NCBI GenBank assembly: GCA_047622605.1
Contig: JBLHND010000031.1
Span: 1-28,785 of the forward strand
Reading direction: 5' to 3'
Origin: Motiliproteus sp047622605
Lineage (GTDB): Bacteria > Pseudomonadota > Gammaproteobacteria > Pseudomonadales > Balneatricaceae
DNA: 28,785 bases
Position numbers and translations under genes: made by a program. Every line of letters starts with the position of its first letter. The stretch's first letter is position 1. Under the pieces are notes generated by a model. That model had not been told where the DNA came from, made no database searches, and saw only the letters and a program-made list of their open reading frames with translations. Positions 1 through 7,696 of this stretch are shown in pieces.

Positions 1-295
1 ACATGCCTTCTGGGTGGTGAACAAGTCCTGGCTGGAAGATCTGCCCGCTCAGGATCGCAACAAGCTGCTGGCAGCTTCCGAGACCACCATGACCAAAATC
101 TGGAATGAAGCCGAGGCGATCGATGCGGGTTTCCTCGAACAAATTCGGAATTCAGGCATCAACGTAGTTGAACTGAGCGCTGCAGATATGGCCAACGCGA
201 AAGAAATCCTCTACGCCAAAGAATGGCCGTTCTTGGAGAAATCCGTTGGCCCGGAAATCATGGACAGGATGCGCAAGATTGCCGGGATCGACTGA
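1..295 (+). CDS. TRAP transporter solute-binding protein, DctP-type (3' end only)
   Basis: The reading frame is open from the left edge (first full codon at base 2) to TGA at 293-295, so this is the last ~97 residues of a longer protein. The visible part is helical, with the 'LPAQDRNKLLAAS' and 'KIWNEAEAIDAGFLEQIRNSGINVVEL' style segments typical of the C-terminal helices of DctP periplasmic binding proteins, which usually run 320-340 residues. An internal GTG at 14 is in frame but is not the real start. The protein would bind the substrate in the periplasm and hand it to the DctQM permease encoded next (77-bp gap). The ligand pocket is outside the window, so the substrate cannot be read. The call leans on both the sequence and the dctQM context. 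Confidence 0.85.
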   Translation, partial: HAFWVVNKSWLEDLPAQDRNKLLAASETTMTKIWNEAEAIDAGFLEQIRNSGINVVELSAADMANAKEILYAKEWPFLEKSVGPEIMDRMRKIAGID

Positions 296-371
296 TTCGA
301 TTCGGTATCACCCGCTGCTGTGCTTCGGCAGCGGGAACATCTCCCTGATATTCTAAGATAGGCTCAGCGCC

Positions 372-1070
372 ATGCACACTGACCGGCTCTCTCCTGTAAG
401 CTCCGTGGGCGAAACCAAGGTCTATGATTACGATCCTGACCTCAGCTCGCACCCTGTTCCACCCCATCTGCACGCGATTCCCGAGCAGCCTGAAACCCGG
501 ATTGATGGGTACCTGGTCCGCTTTGAGCAGCTGCTCAATAAGGTTTTTCGCAGCCTGATGATACTGACCTGCCTATCGTTGGCCATCCTGATGTTTACTC
601 AGGTGGTGATGCGCTATGCCCTGGATTCACCGTTCAGCGGCATCGAAGAAGTGTCTATTTTACTCGCCGTCTGGGTCTACTTTCTCGGAATGGGTTATGC
701 CACGCGCGAACGTGAACATATTCACGGCGGCATTGTCAGCCTGGTGGTTAAAGACCAACAAAAAGTAGCCTATATACGCTTTGTCGGCTCCATTATCTGC
801 ATGCTCGCCGCCTGCGTCTTTGGTTACTTCGCCTATCAATACGCCCTTAAAGAGATCACTCGAGGCCGGGTCAGCACCACCCTGCGCTGGCCCCGAGGCA
901 TCTGGAGTGCCAGCATGATTGTCGGTTTTGCGATGATGATCGGCTACTTCCTATTGGAAACCATCAATGAATACCGAGGTCTGTGCAAAACCGCGCGCCA
1001 GCGAAAACTATCTTCAAACCAACAACAGCCGCATCAAGCCAAGCATCAACTTGATAGCAAGGAGGTTTAA
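372..1070 (+). CDS. dctQ: TRAP transporter small permease, DctQ family
   Basis: 232 residues. After a hydrophilic N-terminal extension of about 55 residues come four hydrophobic segments (roughly 60-80, 92-110, 133-155 and 175-195), the DctQ topology. Family-like stretches include 'FTQVVMRYALDSPFSGIEEVS', with the Arg-Tyr and Glu-Glu typical of DctQ, and 'YATREREHI'. It is an inner-membrane subunit that partners DctM. The N-terminal extension is longer than usual and could mean a later true start, but no better in-frame ATG with a ribosome site is evident. The gene ends 3 bp before dctM, and the dctM ribosome site lies inside its last codons, which implies translational coupling. Confidence 0.93.
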   Translation: MHTDRLSPVSSVGETKVYDYDPDLSSHPVPPHLHAIPEQPETRIDGYLVRFEQLLNKVFRSLMILTCLSLAILMFTQVVMRYALDSPFSGIEEVSILLAVWVYFLGMGYATREREHIHGGIVSLVVKDQQKVAYIRFVGSIICMLAACVFGYFAYQYALKEITRGRVSTTLRWPRGIWSASMIVGFAMMIGYFLLETINEYRGLCKTARQRKLSSNQQQPHQAKHQLDSKEV

Positions 1071-1073
1071 GCG

Positions 1074-2381
1074 ATGATTCTGTTTTTAGTCGCGATGCTG
1101 GTGATTGTCGCCCTCATTCTTATTGAAATCCCGGTGGCCTTTGCCTTTGGCATCGGCGCAGTCCTCTTTGCTTTTACGACCGGTAACGACATTACGTTTC
1201 TGATTCCCCATGGCTTTAAGACCGCCAGTAGTTTTGCCCTACTCGCCCTGCCCCTGTTTATCTTTGCCGGACTACTGATGGCAGAAGGTGGAATCTCGGA
1301 ACGGCTGCTGATGTTCGTCAACTCATTTGTCGGCCGGATCAAAGGCGGCCTTGGCGCGGTAACCGTACTGACCTGCGCCCTCTTTGGTGCCATCTCCGGC
1401 AGCTCATCGGCCGCTATTGCAGCGGTCGGCCAGATCATGATTCCGCGCATGATCCGTGAGGGTTACCCTCCGGGTCATGCCACGGCGCTGGTCGCCTGCT
1501 CTTCGGTACTGGCACTGTTGATTCCACCCAGTATTCCAATGATTGTATTTTCAATCACCGGGGGGATCTCCGTGGGTGCGGCTTTTCTGTCCACCATCAT
1601 TCCAGGCATCATGCTGGCGGTCATCTATTGTTTGCTGAACATCTGGTTTCTGCGCAATGATACCCAGATCAAGGTCGACCCGCCTCTGCCCTTTAAGCAG
1701 GCCGCCAAAGGCGTGGCCATCAGTGGCTACAATGCTTTATTCGCCCTGCTGATGCCGTTGATTATTCTAGGCGCGATCTACAGTGGTATTGCAACCCCCA
1801 CCGAGGCCGCGGCCATCGCCGTCATCTATGCCATTCCTGTCGGTCTGTTTATCTATAAAGGCATGACCCTGAAAAGTTTGGGCGCGGTAACCGTGCGTGC
1901 GGTGACCATGACCGGCTCCATTATGGCGGTGCTGTTCTTTCTGTTTATCATGAGTCGCGCCATGATTCTGGAACAGGTACCACGCGACCTGGCCAATGCC
2001 CTGCTACAGATCTCCGATAACAAATACGTCCTGCTGCTGTTGATCAACCTGCTGCTGCTGTTTATCGGCATGATCGTAGACGACATCTCTGGCAGTGTGC
2101 TGGCCGCCATTATCTTCCTGCCGATCATCAGTGCGCTGGGTATCGACCCCATTCACTTCGCTGCGATAGTGGGTGTAAACCTGGGGCTGGGCAATGTCTC
2201 CCCTCCCTGCGCTCCCATGCTCTATATGGCAGGCGCGGTGAGCAAGTTGTCTCTGGACCGCTATATCACCCCAACCCTGAAGTTCCTCTGTCTGGGTCAC
2301 CTACCCATGGTCTTCCTGATCACCTTTGTACCTGAAATATCGCTATTTTTACCGAAGCTGCTGATGGGCTACTCCGGATAG
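1074..2381 (+). CDS. dctM: TRAP transporter large permease, DctM family
   Basis: 435 residues, normal length for DctM, almost entirely hydrophobic, with about 12 membrane segments. Characteristic stretches are 'GAISGSSSAAIAAVGQIMIP' (about residues 102-121), 'PPSIPMIVFSI', 'PTEAAAIAVIYA' and the C-terminal 'LGNVSPPCAPMLY'. It is the ion-coupled channel subunit that moves the substrate delivered by the DctP protein across the inner membrane. The start is set by a strong AAGGAGG at about 1059-1065, 8 bp before ATG and inside the end of dctQ. A terminator at 2446-2472 closes the dctPQM unit. Confidence 0.95.
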   Translation: MILFLVAMLVIVALILIEIPVAFAFGIGAVLFAFTTGNDITFLIPHGFKTASSFALLALPLFIFAGLLMAEGGISERLLMFVNSFVGRIKGGLGAVTVLTCALFGAISGSSSAAIAAVGQIMIPRMIREGYPPGHATALVACSSVLALLIPPSIPMIVFSITGGISVGAAFLSTIIPGIMLAVIYCLLNIWFLRNDTQIKVDPPLPFKQAAKGVAISGYNALFALLMPLIILGAIYSGIATPTEAAAIAVIYAIPVGLFIYKGMTLKSLGAVTVRAVTMTGSIMAVLFFLFIMSRAMILEQVPRDLANALLQISDNKYVLLLLINLLLLFIGMIVDDISGSVLAAIIFLPIISALGIDPIHFAAIVGVNLGLGNVSPPCAPMLYMAGAVSKLSLDRYITPTLKFLCLGHLPMVFLITFVPEISLFLPKLLMGYSG

Positions 2382-2445
2382 AAGACAGACTCCGGCGATC
2401 TTGCTGGCCGCTTGCGCGGTGACAACCCTTCCGGCGATACCCTTT

Positions 2446-2472
2446 GCCTCTGCTTGCAGGGGCTTTTTTTTG
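2446..2472 (+). terminator. Rho-independent terminator after dctM
   Basis: GCCTCT, six-base loop GCTTGC, AGGGGC (one G-U pair), then eight T residues. It lies 65 bp after the dctM stop, so it closes the transporter operon and separates it from the dehydrogenase gene. The rest of 2382-2672 shows no convincing gene. Confidence 0.8.
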
Positions 2473-2672
2473 TTTTGCCAGAAGCTCTCCAAGCACCTCA
2501 AACCAGGCATCGGGATCGCTATTGACCGCTGATCGGGAGAGGTATCCAGCACCCTAAACGCCCAGCCTCTGGAACTACAAACAGGGAAACGATGGGTCTA
2601 CGGTGACCCCCAGCAGTGACTTTATAGTGTTCATAGCATGCAGCTAAAACCTTAAAGATAGGAACTCATACG

Positions 2673-4205
2673 ATGACCCCTTCATATATCAAAATAAAAA
2701 ATCACATCAACGGTCAGTGGCTGGACGAAACCAACGGTCAGTACGAACCGCTGAGAAATCCATCTACAGGTGCCCTGATCGGTGAGGTGCCGCTGTCCTC
2801 GGCGGACACCTCCCGAGCCGCAACTGCTGCCGCAGCAGCAGCCTTCCCCGCCTGGAGTGCCACGCCACTACCCAAGCGGATGGACTACATCTTCAGCATG
2901 CAGCAAGCGATGAAGGACAATCTGGAGATGCTGGCAGAGTCCATCGCCATCGACCAGGCCAAGCATATTGCCGAAGCCCGGGGTGAAGTGGGACGTGTCA
3001 TCGAGATCGTGCAGATGGCCTGTACTATTCCCGCCCTGATTCAGGGTGACACCGTGCAAGGTATCGCTAATAACATCAACGGTCGCCTGATCAAGGCCCC
3101 GCTGGGCGTATTCTGCGGTGTCGCGCCGTTTAACTTCCCCGCACTGGTGTTCGGTTGGTTCATTCCGTTTGCTATAGGTAGCGGCAACACCTTTGTCTAC
3201 AAGCCCTCCACCGAATCACCCTTATTCATGCAGAAGATGATGCAACTGCTGGTCGATATCGGCCTGCCTGATGGGGTCGTCAACCTCGTACACGGTGACC
3301 GCACTGCGGTTGAAGCCTGGTACGATGATAAAAACGTCGCCGGTGTGTGTCTGGTCGGCTCGACGCCAACCGCTAAAGCCATCGCCGAGGGCTGTGGCCG
3401 CAACGGTAAGAAGACCATGCTGCTGGGCGGTGCCAAGAACTTTCTGGTCGCCATGGCAGACGCACCCATGGAGCTGATGATTCAAAACATCCTGATGTCC
3501 GGCTACGGCTCTGCAGGGCAACGCTGCCTGGCGGTATCCAATATCGCGGTCGTCGCCGAGATCTACGACGAATTTGTCGAGCGCCTGCTGGAAGCGTCCA
3601 GGGATCTTACTGTCGGCGATGCCATGGACCCCGACGTATTTATGGGACCGGTGATCTCGGCCACGGCCAAGGCCCGCATCGAGAACTACATAGAGATCGG
3701 TCAGGCGGAAGGTGCCACTCTGGCGTTGGATGGTCGTAACCCCCAGGTGCCCGACGGCAACAAAGACGGTTACTTCGTGGGCCCAACCGTGTTCACCGAC
3801 GTTACGCCTTGCATGCAGATCGCCCGCGAAGAGATCTTTGGTCCGGTGCTGAGCGTGATGAAAGTCGGCTGTATCGACGGTGCCCTGCGTATGATCAAAA
3901 ATCACGAAATGGGTAACGGAGCCGTCATTTTTACCCAGAACAGCTACTACACCGAGAAGTTTATCAACGAGGCGGATGTGGGCATGGTGGGCGTAAACGT
4001 CGGTATTTGTGCCCCTCATCCCTACCTGCCCTTTGGTGGTATCAAAGGCTCCCTGGTAGGCAACAATAAGGTTCAGGGGAAAGACGCGGTCGACTTCTTC
4101 ACCCAAAGCAAGGTCGCAACCGTGCGGGTTGTCGATCCTAAAGCAGACCAGGCGGCTCCGGCCGCATCTGCAGACGCCAGTGTGCGTAGCTGCGTTGCCA
4201 GCTAA
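2673..4205 (+). CDS. mmsA: CoA-acylating (methyl)malonate-semialdehyde dehydrogenase-type aldehyde dehydrogenase
   Basis: 510 residues, slightly longer than the usual ~500. The ALDH fold is clear: 'GVFCGVAPFNFPALVFGWF' (cofactor region), 'VGSTPTAKAI', 'GGAKNFLVAMADAPME', and the nucleophile Cys in 'GSAGQRCLAVS' (about residues 282-292). 'SAGQRC' is the MmsA-family form. Family members turn methylmalonate or malonate semialdehyde into propionyl-CoA or acetyl-CoA, with NAD+ and release of CO2. The C-terminal half ('PYLPFGGIKGSLVG', then a tail rich in Ala and Ser) differs from the usual MmsA ending, so the substrate may be a related semialdehyde. ATG at 2673 follows AGGAAC at about 2660-2665. 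Own terminator downstream; position next to the TRAP genes suggests it acts on the imported compound (inference). Confidence 0.88.
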   Translation: MTPSYIKIKNHINGQWLDETNGQYEPLRNPSTGALIGEVPLSSADTSRAATAAAAAAFPAWSATPLPKRMDYIFSMQQAMKDNLEMLAESIAIDQAKHIAEARGEVGRVIEIVQMACTIPALIQGDTVQGIANNINGRLIKAPLGVFCGVAPFNFPALVFGWFIPFAIGSGNTFVYKPSTESPLFMQKMMQLLVDIGLPDGVVNLVHGDRTAVEAWYDDKNVAGVCLVGSTPTAKAIAEGCGRNGKKTMLLGGAKNFLVAMADAPMELMIQNILMSGYGSAGQRCLAVSNIAVVAEIYDEFVERLLEASRDLTVGDAMDPDVFMGPVISATAKARIENYIEIGQAEGATLALDGRNPQVPDGNKDGYFVGPTVFTDVTPCMQIAREEIFGPVLSVMKVGCIDGALRMIKNHEMGNGAVIFTQNSYYTEKFINEADVGMVGVNVGICAPHPYLPFGGIKGSLVGNNKVQGKDAVDFFTQSKVATVRVVDPKADQAAPAASADASVRSCVAS

Positions 4206-4265
4206 TTCCTGGTCGTAGCGAGGACTTCACGGTTGGATCGATACCTAAGGTCCCTGCTGGATATT

Positions 4266-4291
4266 AAACGCGCCTGAGGGCGCGTTTTTTT
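4266..4291 (+). terminator. Rho-independent terminator after mmsA
   Basis: AAACGCGCC, loop TGAG, GGCGCGTTT and a run of Ts: a nine-pair stem, 60 bp after the mmsA stop. It is one of the cleanest terminators in the window. Confidence 0.9.
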
Positions 4292-4440
4292 ATCCGGGTC
4301 AACGCTAAGCGGCATCCGTGAGAGAGGTATTGGCAAGCCAGAGCACTTCTACGGGCTGGGGCGCCTGGTGCTGATCGCCGCAGATCAAGCGGAAGTCGCT
4401 TGCGATGCCCTGGATCGCTAACCCTGAGACTGAAAACGAA

Positions 4441-4476
4441 AGCCTGAGGGACGCTGTTCCCAGGCCCCCTCAGGCT
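4441..4476 (-). terminator. Likely terminator of the YeiH-family gene
   Basis: Perfect 10-bp inverted repeat AGCCTGAGGG / CCCTCAGGCT (4441-4450 and 4467-4476) with a 16-nt loop, 24 bp beyond the stop of the minus-strand gene. Read on the minus strand it is followed by TTTCGTTTTC, an imperfect U-tract. Confidence 0.6.
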
Positions 4477-4500
4477 CTACTAAAATAATGCTGATCCTAT

Positions 4501-5529
4501 TCAACGGGCCATAAACAGCCAGATCGCAACACCGGCAGCGAGAAACAGCGTTTCCGACACCAGCAGCACAACCGGCCTCCACCCCATAGAAGACAACTCC
4601 TTGAAGGAGGCCTTCATCCCCAGGCCCACCATCGCGACAATCAAGCACCAACGGGACAGCTGAGTCATACCCTCAAGAATACTGTCTGGCACGACACCTG
4701 CGCTGTTGATGCCAACAATCAAGATAAAAGCAATTAAAAACAGAGGCAGAGGCAGGCTTGACTGACCTTTTTTAGACTGCCCTTTTCGAGCATACAGCAG
4801 CGTAATCACGACAACCACCGGCACCAACGCTGCCACCCGCAACAATTTAGTAAAGGTCGCTACATCACCCACCTCCTCGGAGATCATATAACCGGCCCCC
4901 ACCACCTGAGCGACATCATGAATGGTCGCCCCCAGAAAGATGCCACTCTCGGTCTCATTTAGGCCAAGCTCCGCGACCACCAACGGATAGACGATCATCG
5001 CCAGAGTACTCAGGGCCGTCACACCGATCACGGTAAAGATTAGATTTCGCTCAGAATCTTTATCTTCCGGTAGCACAGCAGAGACCGCTAACGCGGCCGA
5101 AGCACCACAAATCCCAACAGAAGCCCCGGATAACAGGCTCTGGGAGCGACTTAATCCCAGCCAGCGGCCACAGATAACAGCAAACAGTATCGTTGCCGGC
5201 ACCCCCAACAAGACAATGGCGATAGGGGTAATGCCAAGCCCAAGCAACTGTTCAAAGGTAATTCGTGCCCCCAACAGGGCGATACCCACACGCAGAACTG
5301 ATTTGGCCGTAAATTGAATTCCGGCCATACAGCGGCCTTCCTGTGACAGGTAGTTGAGCGACATGCCCATCAGCAACGCATAAAGAATGACGGGGCCGCC
5401 ATAGTGTTCGGAGACAAACGCCGCCGCCATAGCGATGACCAGGCAGAGTAGAAAACCGGGTATCAACTCAGACAAGAATGCTCTGATGTTGTCGGGGAAG
5501 AACGTCAGCCCTTGAGTGCCGTTGGCCAT
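4501..5529 (-). CDS. YeiH/UPF0324 family putative sulfate/sulfite-type anion exporter
   Basis: 342 residues and about ten membrane helices. Family-like stretches include 'LGARITFEQLLGLG', 'LLSGASVGICGASAALAVSAV', 'GIFLGATIHDVAQVVGAGY' and 'VGLGMKASFKELSSMGW'. The family (UPF0324, called putative sulfate exporter in transporter classifications) includes CuyZ, proposed to export sulfite or sulfate during cysteate degradation. True transport activity is poorly established for the family. The open frame runs four codons further, to GTG at 5541, but ATG at 5529 is preferred because GGAG sits 6 bp upstream of it. The gene lies downstream of and in the same direction as a LysR gene (about 210 bp gap). 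Together they could handle sulfur released by catabolism of a sulfonate (inference). Confidence 0.88.
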   Translation of the reverse strand: MANGTQGLTFFPDNIRAFLSELIPGFLLCLVIAMAAAFVSEHYGGPVILYALLMGMSLNYLSQEGRCMAGIQFTAKSVLRVGIALLGARITFEQLLGLGITPIAIVLLGVPATILFAVICGRWLGLSRSQSLLSGASVGICGASAALAVSAVLPEDKDSERNLIFTVIGVTALSTLAMIVYPLVVAELGLNETESGIFLGATIHDVAQVVGAGYMISEEVGDVATFTKLLRVAALVPVVVVITLLYARKGQSKKGQSSLPLPLFLIAFILIVGINSAGVVPDSILEGMTQLSRWCLIVAMVGLGMKASFKELSSMGWRPVVLLVSETLFLAAGVAIWLFMAR

Positions 5530-5742
5530 AGATATCTCCACAATAATCCAGGATCTGAGGTGTCAGACCCTTAAGTGAAGGCAATATACCCTGCCGCCTC
5601 ATAGAGGCGCTGGACACAAAAGTGATCTAAGTTTAGAACCAACAAGTCTAACCGGATCCAGGAGAGACCCTGTAAATCCAGCCCTGTCTCCATAGGCTCC
5701 GAAGGGGGATCCTGCATGCCCATCGGCTCTATTGAATTACGC

Positions 5743-6657
5743 TCAGTGCTGCTTCAGCTCTTCCAGATAGGTCTCAAGCACCAGATTGGCGCGAGCACCC
5801 TTGCGGGTGATGATGGAGAATTGGGTGAGGTAATGGTAGCTGTCAGGTAGCAAGGCGCGCATCAAACCGTCGCGCACCCAGCTACGGGCAAAATGATCCG
5901 GTAGATAGCCGATATACCGGCCGGTGAGGATTAAGAAGGCGATTCCTTCCCTGTCTGTGGCGGTGGCGCAGGCCCTGAGCTGCTGATGCAGCGCCTTGAT
6001 CTCCGGAGTCTGCGCGTAGGCCGGAACCACGGCGTCCTGCTCGTTGACGTGCGCCGGATCCAGAACAGCCTCAACCTGGGCGAACAAAGGGTGGTCGTGA
6101 CTGCAGTAGAGTCGGGACTGCTCCTGATAGAGAGGCTGGTAGTTGAGTCCCGACAAGGGGCGCAGATCCGGCACCATGCCTATATGTAACCGCCCGTCCA
6201 GCACCCCCAACTCTATTTCGTTAGGGGGGGCCATTCTTATATTGATCACCACGTCCGGTCCCTGCTCCTTGAGTCGTGCCAGCGCATGAGTGATTCGCAT
6301 ATGGGGTATAGTGACCAGATTATCGGTGATACCTATATTCAGCTCACCCTTAAGCTGGGCGTGCAGGGCATTAACCTGAGTACGGAAATCCTCCATAGAA
6401 GCGAGCAGCTGCAGGCTGTAATCGTACACCTGGCGACCCTCGTCGGTGAGAGAAAAACCGGAGCGCCCCCGCTGGCAGAGCCGAAACCCCAGTCGCGTCT
6501 CCAGATCCGACATGGCGATACTGATCGCCGCCCGGCTGATATTGAGCCCCACCTCTGCGGCGGAAAAACCACCGCATTCCGCCACCTTTTTGAAGATTCG
6601 TAGCAGCCGTAGATCCACGGCGCTCAGTTGCCCCTTAAACTCTCCTTTTTTCACCAC
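5743..6657 (-). CDS. LysR-type transcriptional regulator
   Basis: 304 residues, typical LysR length. An N-terminal winged helix-turn-helix lies at about residues 14-73 ('DLRLLRIFKKVAECGGFS', 'AISIAMSDLETRLGFRLCQR', 'FSLTDEGRQVY'). A substrate-binding domain follows from about residue 95 ('GELNIGITDNLVTIPHM'). It starts at GTG after AAAGGAT. The gene is upstream of and parallel to the YeiH-family gene. LysR proteins often control a neighbour using a pathway metabolite as inducer, so the exporter, and possibly the TRAP-mmsA genes, are likely targets (inference). The AT-rich palindrome TTTAATTAAA at 6707-6716, about 50 bp upstream of the start, is a possible autoregulatory site. Confidence 0.92.
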   Translation of the reverse strand: MVKKGEFKGQLSAVDLRLLRIFKKVAECGGFSAAEVGLNISRAAISIAMSDLETRLGFRLCQRGRSGFSLTDEGRQVYDYSLQLLASMEDFRTQVNALHAQLKGELNIGITDNLVTIPHMRITHALARLKEQGPDVVINIRMAPPNEIELGVLDGRLHIGMVPDLRPLSGLNYQPLYQEQSRLYCSHDHPLFAQVEAVLDPAHVNEQDAVVPAYAQTPEIKALHQQLRACATATDREGIAFLILTGRYIGYLPDHFARSWVRDGLMRALLPDSYHYLTQFSIITRKGARANLVLETYLEELKQH

Positions 6658-7027
6658 ATCGATCCTTTAGACTAGCAACTGATTAACTTAAGGCCAGTAT
6701 AAAGGAATTTAATTAAACAATGGCGACAAGTAACCTGAGAAAAATGCCAACCTGAGTGGCTGCCGAAGGGCAGCCATAAGATCTGAAAAAACGCGTGGCA
6801 GGTCAAGATACTTAAGATTTTCTGGGCACCCTCGGTGCAAGACCGGTAGCAACGACGGTGCTTAAAAACGGCGCGGCCCGGACCTTTGGCTGCCTGAGCA
6901 CCGTCGGCTAAGAGCCGCAGGGCTAAATTTTGTGGCTAATCCGCTGAATATTTACCGAAGAAATTGGTAATTGGGCATCCAGTCCTATTATCCTGATCCG
7001 ACCCGCGTGCCGATCGAGCCTCAAACC
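6658..7027. other. Intergenic region with several inverted repeats
   Basis: No supported gene between the LysR gene and the GST gene. It holds TTTAATTAAA at 6707-6716, a hairpin GGCTGCC-GAAG-GGCAGCC at about 6757-6774, and a 10-bp inverted repeat CGACGGTGCT / AGCACCGTCG at about 6854-6863 and 6897-6906 with a spacer of about 33 nt. None is followed by a strong T-tract. Confidence 0.5.
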
Positions 7028-7696
7028 ATGAATGCGAAGTTACCCATCCTCTATACGTTTCGGCGCTGCCCTTACGCCATCCGCGCTCGTCTGGCGATCG
7101 CTTACAGTGGCCAGGCCATCGTTTGGCGTGAGGTGCTACTCAAGGATAAGCCTGCCGAGTTAGTGAGGCTCTCGCCGAAGGCGACGGTGCCTGTGCTGCA
7201 GCTTGTGGATGGCCGCGTCATCGACGAAAGCCGGGATATCATGCTCTGGGCATTAGGGAAAAGTGATCCTGAGGAGTGGCTCGATGAGGAACCAGAGACG
7301 CTAACGCTTATCAATGAACTCATCCAGGAAAATGATTTGGATTTTAAGCCCCGTCTCGATCGCTATAAGTATGCCGATCGTTACCCGGAGTTCACCGCCC
7401 TAGAGTATCGGCAGCAGGGAGAGCGGTTTCTGGGGCAGTTAGAGCGACGCCTAACCCAGACCCGGTATTTGGCAGGCGCAAGAAAAACCCTGGCAGATGC
7501 CGCGATTTTTCCCTTTATCAGGCAGTTTGCCGGAGTAGATCCCGAGTGGTTTCAAGCAGCACCCTATCCCAGGGTGCGAAACTGGCTGCAACACTGGCTT
7601 GCATCGACACTGTTTCAGGAGGTGATGCCAAAACATGCCCCCTGGAAGGAAGGGGACAGGCCGCTGGTGTTTCAATACTCATTAACGCAGGGCTAG
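7028..7696 (+). CDS. Glutathione S-transferase family protein
   Basis: 222 residues from ATG at 7028. The N-terminal thioredoxin-like domain opens with 'LPILYTFRRCPYAIRARLAI'; its CPYA motif has the cysteine at the active-site position. It continues with 'KATVPVLQLVDGRVIDESRDI', the cis-Pro and Glu-Ser glutathione-binding element. An all-helical C-terminal domain follows ('LADAAIFPFIRQFAGVD' resembles the GST N-capping box). The Cys-type active site points to thiol transfer or reduction, as in omega-like GSTs, rather than classical conjugation (family knowledge). The open frame extends 19 codons upstream to 6971, but conserved sequence begins right after 7028. Its stop overlaps the stop of the convergent acyl-CoA dehydrogenase gene. 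Confidence 0.88.
   Translation: MNAKLPILYTFRRCPYAIRARLAIAYSGQAIVWREVLLKDKPAELVRLSPKATVPVLQLVDGRVIDESRDIMLWALGKSDPEEWLDEEPETLTLINELIQENDLDFKPRLDRYKYADRYPEFTALEYRQQGERFLGQLERRLTQTRYLAGARKTLADAAIFPFIRQFAGVDPEWFQAAPYPRVRNWLQHWLASTLFQEVMPKHAPWKEGDRPLVFQYSLTQG

Noticed and set aside
3222..4106. Minus-strand frame of 294 codons inside mmsA
   Set aside because: Antisense to a well-supported aldehyde dehydrogenase. The translation is His/Val/Asp-rich and low in normal helix patterns, with no ribosome site.
4301..4425. Short plus-strand frame reading 'GKPEHFYGLGRLVLIAADQ' before the YeiH-family gene
   Set aside because: Could be the tail of a lost gene, but it is only about 40 codons, has no start, and matches no family I can name.
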